64,000 nucleotides of DNA from Vibrio ezurae NBRC 102218 (GTDB taxonomy: Bacteria; Pseudomonadota; Gammaproteobacteria; Enterobacterales; Vibrionaceae): the NCBI RefSeq assembly GCF_000467185.1, contig NZ_BATM01000008.1:186001-250000 (forward strand), written 5' to 3'. The translations under genes were made by a program, and so were the position numbers. Of this stretch, positions 36,053-43,090 are shown in pieces (positions within the stretch are counted from its first letter, which is position 1; each line of letters begins with the position of its first letter). The notes under the pieces are model-generated. The model ran no database searches, was not told where the DNA came from, and saw only the letters and a list, made by a program, of their open reading frames with translations.

Positions 36053-36724
36053 ATGTTGAGACTGGTAAATGTTAGCAAGGGATTTGTTGACGGTGGAGAA
36101 TTTAATCCTGTACTACAGAGTGCTAATTTTACGATTGACCGAGGTGAACAGATTGCTCTTATGGGAGAGTCGGGTGCAGGCAAGAGTACATTGCTGAACT
36201 TGATCGCTGGCCTAGATAGAGTCGACTCTGGCGAAATTTGGTTTGATAATTATGATATGCATAATTTTAAAGAGAATAATCGTACCCGTTTTCGTCGCAA
36301 TCACATTGGCAATGTATTTCAACAATATAACCTTTTAACCACCTTAAACGTGGCCGACAATATTCGATTTTGTCGACAGCTGAAAGGGTTACCCGATAAC
36401 AGTCAGCTATGGCGTCAGATTCTCGCTACATTGGATCTCATGCCTTTACTTGGACGTTACCCTGAAGAGTTGTCTGGTGGACAGCAACAACGTGCAGCGA
36501 TTGCTCGTGCACTTTATATGGAACCGTCTATTTTACTTGCCGATGAGCCAACAGGTAGCCTTGATGAAAAGAATGCAGAAGCGGTGATGCGTTTGCTCTC
36601 TTCTTTAACAAAAGAATTTAATTGTACCTTGCTGGTGGTCACACACAGTGAGAAGGTGGCTTCTTTTATGGACAAAACCGCACGTCTGCAAGGAGGGCAA
36701 CTGCATGTTATGGCCCATAGCTAA
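36053..36724 (+). CDS. ABC transporter ATPase, AttE/LolD/MacB-like
   Basis: 223-residue ATPase subunit of a MacB/LolCDE-type ABC system. Walker A GESGAGKST (about 37–45), Q-loop VFQQYNLL, signature LSGGQQQRAAIARAL, Walker B ILLADEPTGSLD and H-loop VVTHSEK are all intact. LolD-like enzymes power mechanical movement of lipids or proteins in the envelope rather than classical import. The next gene, a fused double FtsX permease, begins inside this one (20-bp overlap, with AGGAGGG as its ribosome site) and a lipocalin-like gene follows. Together the three match the AttEFGH type of system described in Agrobacterium; this would be the AttE part. Confidence 0.88.
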   Translation: MLRLVNVSKGFVDGGEFNPVLQSANFTIDRGEQIALMGESGAGKSTLLNLIAGLDRVDSGEIWFDNYDMHNFKENNRTRFRRNHIGNVFQQYNLLTTLNVADNIRFCRQLKGLPDNSQLWRQILATLDLMPLLGRYPEELSGGQQQRAAIARALYMEPSILLADEPTGSLDEKNAEAVMRLLSSLTKEFNCTLLVVTHSEKVASFMDKTARLQGGQLHVMAHS

Positions 36725-39158
36725 AGCGCTACTTGGTCATTATAAAAGACACCCTTTACAGATAATCCTAGTTTGGCTAGGACTCTCTTTGGGCATCTCT
36801 GTATTGGTCGGCGTTCTGGCGATCAATCAACATGCTAAGCTATCTTATACTCACGGTGAGCGTCTCTTCTCCAATCCAATGCCTTACCGTATTCAACCGA
36901 AAAATCATTCCAATGCGATTGCGCAAGGCTTTTATGTTCAGCTAAGACGCGAAGGCTTTGGTCAATGTATCCCATTTGATCTCTATCGAACCCAAACGCA
37001 AAAAGGGGCATCTGTACAGCTACTTGGTATTGATAGCCTTGCCACAGCCGAAGTTTTTTTTAGAACCAATATTCTTGAAAACCCAATGCTTAGGTTAATG
37101 CAGCAGCCGCATCCTGTATTAATTAACGAAACCTTTATGAAATACATGGGGTGGGAAGAAGGGCAGCAACTGGTGCTCTCTGATGGGCAAATGCTCGGTC
37201 CTTTGGTTGTGGATCAACAGCAACTGGTGAAAGGCTCCAATCTTGTGGTTGATATGGCGGTGACGCGCAAACTAAGACAAGGTACCGGGTTTTCATTAAT
37301 TGGTTGTGGAAATTTAAGCCAAGAGAAGATCGATAAAATTCGCACTATGCTCCCTAAAGGTGTGACACTGCGTAAAAACACACGCGCAGAGTTAGTTTCT
37401 TTAACCGAGGCGTTCCATTTAAACTTGACCGCAATGGGCATGCTGTCTTTCTTAATAGGCTTGTTTATTTTTTATCAAGCAATGTCGCTGTCTTTTATTC
37501 AAAGACAAACCGTGGTGGGTGTATTGCGTCAAATTGGCGTGTCGGGCTGGCAATTGGTTGCCGCGTTAGCTCTTGAGTTGGTTATTCTTATCACGTTAAG
37601 TTGGATTTCGGGTAATGTCTTAGGGCTGATGCTTGCCAATAAGTTGCTGCCGGCGGTGTCGATGAGTATTGGTGCCATTTATAATGCCAGTATTGATTTA
37701 GTGATCCATTGGCGCTGGTCGTGGAGCGCAAAAAGCTTGCTGATGGCCTTCTTCGGGGTTCTATTGTCTTGTACTTGGCCACTATTGCGTTTAATTCGTT
37801 CACAACCTATTCGCTTAACTGCACGCCTTTCGTTGATTCGCTTTGCCGGAAAAGAGTTTTTCTGGCAGGCCGTTTTAGCCGCCATCTTTTTGTTCCTTGC
37901 GGTATTTATCCTTCAATTTGGAGAAGGTATCTACGCAGGATTCTCGGTACTGGCTCTGATGCTGATTGGCATCGGTCTTATGGTGCCGTACATTATTTTT
38001 GAGTTATTTACTTACCTTGCGTATCGACTGCATTGGGTTAAAGCGCGTTGGTTCTTTGCCGATGCAGCGGCTTCGATGAGTTATCGTGGTGTGGCGTTAA
38101 TGGCCTTTATGCTAGCGATTACTGCAAACGTAGGGGTGGAGACCATGGTGGGCAGCTTTAGAGACACCACTGATAAATGGTTGTCACAGCGTTTAGCCGC
38201 CGATGTTTACGTGCAACCGACAGCAAATGCTGCGCCAAGAATGCTGAAGTGGTTAGAGAAACAGCCGGAAGTGAAAGAAGTTTGGCTACGCAGAGAAACG
38301 GAATTGACTACGCTAGATGGCAACATTAACTTGGTCAGTAGCGGTCAAAGCAAGGGTGAAAAAAGCTCATTGTCTGAAAAAGTGACCGTCCCTAACTATT
38401 GGCATCATCTGCATCATTCTCGTAGCGTTATGATCAGTGAATCGATGTCGCTAAAACGCAATATTCGGGTGGGTGACTATATTTCGCTTCCCGCACCAGT
38501 AGGGCAGCAGTGGCGAGTGGTAGGCGTTTATTACGACTACGGTAACCCGTACGATCAAGTGTTATTATCGGAGAATAGCTGGCGGCAACTATTGCCCGGA
38601 CAAGGCAGTGTGGGCTTAGGCGTGGTGCTTAACGATAAGTCCAAATCAAGTCAGCTTACTTCTAAATTGGTGCATATTTATCGAACGCCCGCCGATAGGG
38701 TGATAAATAACCATACCATTCATACTCAAGCGCTGCGTATTTTTGATCGCACCTTTGGGATCACGGATACTTTGGGGAATTTAACCCTGATTGTAGCGGT
38801 GTTCGGCATTTTCTTTGCCACACTTGCCGGTGAAGCATCTCGTATTCACAATGTGGCTCTGCTGCGCTGTTTAGGGGTATCAGGCAAAGAGCTGGTGTTT
38901 GTCGGAGGAGCACAGCTGTTTGCGTTTGGTTTAGTGTCATCTTGTATTGCGATTCCTTTGGGCATGGTACTGGCGAGCAATGTCGTTGAACTCATTTTGA
39001 AGAACACCTTTGGCTGGAGTATGCAGCTACATGTGGTTCCGTGGGATTACTTAGGTACATTGGCATTGACGGTAAGTGCATTGATGTTGGCAGGCGCGAT
39101 ACCTGTGTTACAAGTGATACGTCGTACCCCAATTAAATCCTTGCGTGATGCACTGTAG
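36705..39158 (+). CDS. Fused double FtsX-family ABC permease, AttF–AttG-like
   Basis: 817-residue inner-membrane permease composed of two FtsX/MacB-type halves in tandem. First half: a TM at about residues 13–35, a periplasmic MacB-like domain (about 36–225), then helices near 227–255 and 270–300 and others to about 435. Second half: a TM (about 450–475, GVALMAFMLAITANVGVE), a second periplasmic domain (about 476–690), then three helices (ITDTLGNLTLIVAVFGIFFA; LFAFGLVSSCIAIPLGMVLA; LGTLALTVSALMLAGAIPVL). ATG 36705 follows AGGAGGG at 36690–36696 and overlaps the ATPase gene by 20 bp. One polypeptide replaces two separate permeases. Substrate unknown. Confidence 0.85.
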   Translation: MLWPIAKALLGHYKRHPLQIILVWLGLSLGISVLVGVLAINQHAKLSYTHGERLFSNPMPYRIQPKNHSNAIAQGFYVQLRREGFGQCIPFDLYRTQTQKGASVQLLGIDSLATAEVFFRTNILENPMLRLMQQPHPVLINETFMKYMGWEEGQQLVLSDGQMLGPLVVDQQQLVKGSNLVVDMAVTRKLRQGTGFSLIGCGNLSQEKIDKIRTMLPKGVTLRKNTRAELVSLTEAFHLNLTAMGMLSFLIGLFIFYQAMSLSFIQRQTVVGVLRQIGVSGWQLVAALALELVILITLSWISGNVLGLMLANKLLPAVSMSIGAIYNASIDLVIHWRWSWSAKSLLMAFFGVLLSCTWPLLRLIRSQPIRLTARLSLIRFAGKEFFWQAVLAAIFLFLAVFILQFGEGIYAGFSVLALMLIGIGLMVPYIIFELFTYLAYRLHWVKARWFFADAAASMSYRGVALMAFMLAITANVGVETMVGSFRDTTDKWLSQRLAADVYVQPTANAAPRMLKWLEKQPEVKEVWLRRETELTTLDGNINLVSSGQSKGEKSSLSEKVTVPNYWHHLHHSRSVMISESMSLKRNIRVGDYISLPAPVGQQWRVVGVYYDYGNPYDQVLLSENSWRQLLPGQGSVGLGVVLNDKSKSSQLTSKLVHIYRTPADRVINNHTIHTQALRIFDRTFGITDTLGNLTLIVAVFGIFFATLAGEASRIHNVALLRCLGVSGKELVFVGGAQLFAFGLVSSCIAIPLGMVLASNVVELILKNTFGWSMQLHVVPWDYLGTLALTVSALMLAGAIPVLQVIRRTPIKSLRDAL

Positions 39159-39166
39159 AGTGATTA

Positions 39167-40282
39167 ATGAAAAAATTTTTTAATAAATATCTTTTATCTC
39201 TGTCGATAGGTTTGTTGATGTTGGTTGTGATAGCTGGGTTAATAACCCGCTATTATCGTGCCAAAGAGCAGGAACATCGCCATTTGATGGAAGAAATGGC
39301 TGAACAAGCACAGTCGACCTTTGAACCTGTACTACCGAACAAATCGGTATCGTTTCCCGACGATTTTACGGTGCATCCTACCTATCAGCAGGAAGTGTGG
39401 CGTTACATTGCCACCGTTAAAGACCAACAAGGCAACCCTTACCTTGTTCAGTGGTTTCTTTTCCGAATGGCAATGTCTGAAGTGCAAGGTGTGAGTTGGG
39501 AATCACCGCAAATTTATACCTCGCAAGCCATTGTGACCACGCCAAAGCAGATTTTCTTAGATCAGCGCTTTGCCAGAGGAGGCATTGGCTTAGTTGGCAT
39601 CAGACAACGACCTTATCAATTGTCGATTGGGAATTGGTCTATTCGATCTTTTTCTGAGCGACCTTTTCCAGGAAGAGTCTTTGTCTCGACCGATCAATTT
39701 AGCGTTGATCTTACCTCTAAATTACTGCGTCCGTATGTGGGGCTAGGGGATAAAGGTTACCAAGTCACTCATGACTTGCTCGCTAAAGCAATGTATGGAT
39801 ATTCTGCGCCTTATATTGAAGCATCTGGGACCATTAGAATTGGTAATCAAGACATCAAGGTTGCGGGCTCTGCGTCTTTTACCCAAGTATGGGGCACGGA
39901 CATCATGGGGCAAAAGCAAAGTGGCTATAGTCACCTTTTGTTTAGGCTACAAGATGGACGAGTACTTTCGCTGGTTAAATCCCATCATCAAGAGAAAATC
40001 CACCCTTACAGCTTTGGTAATTTGTACACTCCCGATGGTAAGCATATTGCCTTAAGCAATGAAGATATTGAAATACGTTCGGTGGGAACAACGACATTAA
40101 GTAATGGTAAAGTGTTGCCGCTGCAATGGGTGGTTAATATTCCCAAATACAATATTCATCTCACCGCGCACAGTAATCGTTATGATCAATGGGCGAACCT
40201 CTCTATACCTTCATGGTCTGGAAGAATCCAAACTACGGGTAATATTAAAGCTGAAGGCTATTTGCAACTGGTCGGCTATTAG
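39167..40282 (+). CDS. Membrane-anchored lipocalin-like (CrtC/AttH family) protein
   Basis: 371-residue envelope protein with an N-terminal membrane helix (LLSLSIGLLMLVVIAGLI, about 9–27) and a large periplasmic beta-rich domain of the CrtC/AttH lipocalin-like type. Landmarks are SFPDDFTVHPTYQQEVWRYI, YLVQWFLFRMAM, the WGTDIMGQKQSGYSHLLFRL region, and the C-terminal NIKAEGYLQLVG. The domain is a duplicated lipocalin that in other members acts on or carries hydrophobic ligands; hydration of carotenoids is known for CrtC itself, but no carotenoid genes are here. It is 8 bp after the permease gene and completes an AttE–AttFG–AttH-like operon. The ligand and role are unknown. Confidence 0.8.
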   Translation: MKKFFNKYLLSLSIGLLMLVVIAGLITRYYRAKEQEHRHLMEEMAEQAQSTFEPVLPNKSVSFPDDFTVHPTYQQEVWRYIATVKDQQGNPYLVQWFLFRMAMSEVQGVSWESPQIYTSQAIVTTPKQIFLDQRFARGGIGLVGIRQRPYQLSIGNWSIRSFSERPFPGRVFVSTDQFSVDLTSKLLRPYVGLGDKGYQVTHDLLAKAMYGYSAPYIEASGTIRIGNQDIKVAGSASFTQVWGTDIMGQKQSGYSHLLFRLQDGRVLSLVKSHHQEKIHPYSFGNLYTPDGKHIALSNEDIEIRSVGTTTLSNGKVLPLQWVVNIPKYNIHLTAHSNRYDQWANLSIPSWSGRIQTTGNIKAEGYLQLVGY

Positions 40283-40734
40283 TCGTTATCTAACATAATC
40301 AAAAATGAAATTATTGGCGGCAATTTTTGTGCAGTGTCATGCATGGAAGTTGCCCGTTTTGTTTGGTCATACTCGTTGAATTTTAGCGTTGTTTTCTGTG
40401 TCTTCATTTACGCGGAGTGATAGGTTTAAATAAGTCTTACTAATGAAATGCATTAACCCAAACCCGATCAATGTCTAACTTTTAATATTTCTCTTCATTG
40501 TCTATTGCAGTAAATTTCTCACAAATGCATGTGCTAAACTTGTAGTTAATCACACTATGATACATGTTGATGGCGGAATCGCCCCATTTTGATGCAATAA
40601 TAAGCTTTACGTATTTTACTTCGGAAATTCCGAGCTTTAAGGTCTGAACAATCGAATTTTATACGGTAGTCGTTCACTATAGACTGTGCGCCACTTAGTT
40701 GTGTGAGTCTAATCACAAGTGTAAAGGTTATAAT
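40283..40734. other. 452-bp gene-free region upstream of nhaA
   Basis: It holds the nhaA promoter region and a long 5' leader. Two hairpins stand out: GGCG-GAAT-CGCC at 40572–40583, extendable on both sides to ATGG/CCAT with a bulge, and TCGGAA-A-TTCCGA at 40621–40633. TATGAT at 40556 is a possible -10 element. No open frame of significance, and no riboswitch consensus that I recognise. Confidence 0.55.
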
Positions 40735-41913
40735 ATGAGTCAAATGTTGAAAGATTTTTTTAAGATGGAGTCAGCGGGTGGCGTTATTCTTGTTATCGCT
40801 GCGGCGTTAGCAATGTTTGTAGCGAACAGCCCTCTTAATGAAGCTTATCAAGGCGCTCTACATTCTTATGTATTAGGTATGTCGGTTAGCCATTGGGTTA
40901 ACGACGGTCTAATGGCTTTGTTCTTCCTGCTGATTGGTTTGGAAGTTAAGCGTGAACTTCTAGAAGGTGCGCTTAAATCTCGTGAAACGGCAATCTTCCC
41001 TGCAATTGCAGCGGTTGGTGGCATGGTTGCACCTGCTTTAGTTTATGTTTTATTTAATATGGGCGATCCTGCTGCGCTGTCTGGTTGGGCAATTCCTGCT
41101 GCAACGGATATTGCATTCGCTTTAGGTATCATGGCGCTACTGGGTAATCGTGTTCCTGTTAGCCTAAAGGTTTTCCTATTAGCACTAGCGATCATTGATG
41201 ATCTAGGTGTTGTAGTGATTATCGCATTGTTCTACAGCAGCGATTTATCAACTCTGGCGCTAGCGGTCGGCTTTGCGATGACAGGATTACTCTTCTATCT
41301 CAACCACAAAAAAGTGACGTCACTTAAGTGGTATGCGTTAGTTGGTGCCATCCTATGGTTTGCAGTACTAAAATCCGGTGTGCATGCGACACTAGCAGGT
41401 GTAGTCATTGGCTTTGCTATTCCACTAAAAGGCAATAAAGGCGAGCATTCGCCTCTAAAACACCTTGAGCATGCATTGCACCCATGGTCTGCGTTCTTTA
41501 TTCTTCCTATCTTTGCGTTCGCCAATGCAGGTGTTTCGCTAGAAGGCATTTCACTGTCTACGCTTGGCTCGACACTGCCTATGGGTATTGCATTAGGTCT
41601 ATTGCTTGGTAAGCCTCTGGGTATCTTTACCTTTAGCTGGCTTGCGGTTAAGTCAGGTGTTGCTAAGCTGCCTAAAGGGATTGATTTCCGTCATATCTTT
41701 GCCGTATCCGTGTTGTGTGGTATCGGATTTACCATGTCGATGTTTATTGCATCACTGGCATTTACCGGTGCGAATGCAGACTTCAACACTCATGCACGTT
41801 TAGGCATTCTAATGGGATCATCTATTGCTGCAGTATTAGGTTACTTCTTATTGAGTACCTCACTGCCAAAAAAGAGCGTAGTGGACGTTCAGACTGAAGC
41901 AGAAGCAAAATAG
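40735..41913 (+). CDS. nhaA: Na+/H+ antiporter NhaA
   Basis: 392-residue electrogenic antiporter that expels sodium (and lithium) in exchange for protons, giving salt and alkali tolerance. It has 12 predicted helices. Family motifs are [20 protein letters not shown] (TM1), [18 protein letters not shown] (TM2), [20 protein letters not shown] (TM4) and the two adjacent Asp of the ion site in [19 protein letters not shown] (TM5). The C-terminus has [16 protein letters not shown] 40735 has AAAGGTT upstream and begins [10 protein letters not shown], as usual. A strong terminator follows. The long leader may matter for control by sodium or pH (inference). Confidence 0.97.
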   Translation: MSQMLKDFFKMESAGGVILVIAAALAMFVANSPLNEAYQGALHSYVLGMSVSHWVNDGLMALFFLLIGLEVKRELLEGALKSRETAIFPAIAAVGGMVAPALVYVLFNMGDPAALSGWAIPAATDIAFALGIMALLGNRVPVSLKVFLLALAIIDDLGVVVIIALFYSSDLSTLALAVGFAMTGLLFYLNHKKVTSLKWYALVGAILWFAVLKSGVHATLAGVVIGFAIPLKGNKGEHSPLKHLEHALHPWSAFFILPIFAFANAGVSLEGISLSTLGSTLPMGIALGLLLGKPLGIFTFSWLAVKSGVAKLPKGIDFRHIFAVSVLCGIGFTMSMFIASLAFTGANADFNTHARLGILMGSSIAAVLGYFLLSTSLPKKSVVDVQTEAEAK

Positions 41914-41951
41914 TCGCAATCATTACGATTTAGCTAGAAACAACAACACAG

Positions 41952-41980
41952 AAGGAGAGCCGATGGCTCTCCTTTTTTTT
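41952..41980 (+). terminator. Rho-independent terminator of nhaA
   Basis: AAGGAGAGCC (41952–41961), loop GAT, GGCTCTCCTT (41965–41974), followed by a run of eight Ts. Confidence 0.93.
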
Positions 41981-41983
41981 GTC

Positions 41984-42047
41984 TTATAGCAATGGGTACT
42001 AAATAACTGTTTATTTTCCGATCACATACTTAGTGGAATGGGCATTA
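41984..42047. repeat. Dispersed palindromic intergenic repeat, copy B
   Basis: A 64-bp element bounded by TTATAGCAATGGGTACTAAA on the left and TACTTAGTGGAATGGGCATT on the right. Both ends match copy A (6915–7011); the core is shorter and different. Left and right ends are inverted repeats of each other. Confidence 0.7.
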
Positions 42048-42076
42048 AGGAAAACGGCAGGTCCCTGTAATGAGAC

Positions 42077-42105
42077 AAAAAAAAGCCCAATCAAAAGGAC
42101 TGGGC
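42077..42105 (-). terminator. Minus-strand rho-independent terminator in a gene-free region
   Basis: GCCCA (42085–42089) pairs with TGGGC (42101–42105), with inner TC/GA pairs around a 5-nt loop. On the minus strand it is followed by eight Ts (complement of 42077–42084). No minus-strand gene lies upstream, which is why a small transcript is suspected. Confidence 0.8.
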
Positions 42106-42243
42106 ATATACAAACATAGGAGTTAAAAAGAAATAACAGTGGTCGTAACCAACATGAATACTGAAATTGTTTACAAGGTAAAGTCATCTCACTTGTTGCT
42201 TACATAAGTAAGACTGGTTGTTTTATAAAGAGTTCAATAAAAA
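42077..42243 (-). ncRNA. Candidate small RNA ending at the orphan minus-strand terminator
   Basis: On the minus strand, TTGACT (42278–42273) and AATAAA (42255–42250) are 17 bp apart. They would start a transcript of about 165 nt near 42243, ending in the GC stem plus T8 terminator. A 10-codon frame, MLVTTTVISF (42155–42123), lies within it but has no ribosome binding site. It is not a known RNA to me, and expression is untested. Confidence 0.35.
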
Positions 42244-42406
42244 ACCATTTTTATTTGAAGGTCATTTCAAAAAGTCAATAACCAACTGATTTTAAAGAAG
42301 TAATTTTAATAATTATTTTTTATTTTATTTCTATATCCAGCTTTAGTGATCTGGTCGTACCTGTGTGTCTTTTATTGTTGATCTTTTGTTATTAAGTTGT
42401 TAAATT

Positions 42407-42420
42407 CAAACAAGTGTTTA
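42407..42420. promoter_or_regulatory. PsrA-type operator upstream of the TetR (psrA) start
   Basis: CAAAC-AAGT-GTTTA matches the PsrA consensus described in Pseudomonas, (G/C)AAAC-N2–4-GTTT(G/C), except for the last base. It lies 15 bp upstream of the ATG at 42436, in the position expected for autorepression. Confidence 0.6.
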
Positions 42421-42435
42421 ATACAGGTGATTGAC

Positions 42436-43062
42436 ATGAGTGCAGGGCTGCAAACGAAACAAAAGATCATTCAAGTCGCAGAGTCGTTATTTGCGCAAAA
42501 GGGGTTTAAAGATACCTCTTTAAGAACGATCACCAGCCAAGCGAATGTCAATCTTGCTTCTGTGAACTATCACTTTGGTGATAAAAAAACTCTGATTCGA
42601 GCAGTGCTAGATCGTTATCTTGAAACGTTTATGCCTGAACTAGAACAGGAACTCATTCGTATAGAACAAAATAATGAGAGCACTATGGACGATGTGTTTC
42701 GTGCGCTCAAAGTACCTCTGGTTAAGTTAGATAAAGAGTTTGACCGAGGAGCCTGTCGATTTCTGTTGTTAGTCGGACGAGGTTATAGCGATGTTCAGGG
42801 GCATCTTAGATGGTTCATCACGACACGTTATGGGCATGTTCTGGATAAGTTCAGTGATGCGGTGTGTAGGGCAAATCCAAATTTAGACAAGCAAACGCTG
42901 TTTTGGCGACTGCATTTCACCTTGGGCGCTTGTGTATTTAGCATGGCCTCTAGTGAGGCGCTATTAGACATTGCCAGTAGTGAATTTAGTGTGGATACCG
43001 ATATTGAAGTAATGGTTGAACAGATAGTGCCATTTTTGGCCTCTGGGATGAACGCAAGTTAA
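42436..43062 (+). CDS. psrA: TetR family regulator, PsrA-like (fatty acid metabolism)
   Basis: 208-residue TetR regulator. Its N-terminal HTH is KQKIIQVAESLFAQKGFKDT, SLRTITSQANVNLASVNYHF, GDKKTLIRAV. The C-terminal domain resembles PsrA, which senses long-chain fatty acids or acyl-CoA and represses beta-oxidation genes in Pseudomonas and Shewanella. Two local facts support this: a fadE acyl-CoA dehydrogenase gene begins 28 bp downstream on the same strand, and a PsrA-type site lies just before the start. ATG 42436 (MSAGLQTKQKI) has AGGTGA upstream; an in-frame ATG at 42397 would add 13 residues overlapping the operator. The name is inferred from context and similarity. Confidence 0.78.
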   Translation: MSAGLQTKQKIIQVAESLFAQKGFKDTSLRTITSQANVNLASVNYHFGDKKTLIRAVLDRYLETFMPELEQELIRIEQNNESTMDDVFRALKVPLVKLDKEFDRGACRFLLLVGRGYSDVQGHLRWFITTRYGHVLDKFSDAVCRANPNLDKQTLFWRLHFTLGACVFSMASSEALLDIASSEFSVDTDIEVMVEQIVPFLASGMNAS

Positions 43063-43090
43063 TCAGTCTTATTAATAGAAGGGAAAGGAT

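Larger units (their letters stand above)
41914..42435. other. 522-bp gene-free region between nhaA and psrA
   Basis: In order it contains the nhaA terminator (41952–41980), palindromic repeat copy B (41984–42047), a minus-strand terminator (42077–42105) with promoter-like hexamers upstream (see the ncRNA entry), a very AT-rich stretch (42220–42330) and a PsrA-like operator (42407–42420). Confidence 0.7.

Noticed and set aside
42077..42243. Identification of the candidate small RNA as Spot 42, Qrr or RyhB
   Set aside because: None of the diagnostic sequences I know for these RNAs are present.
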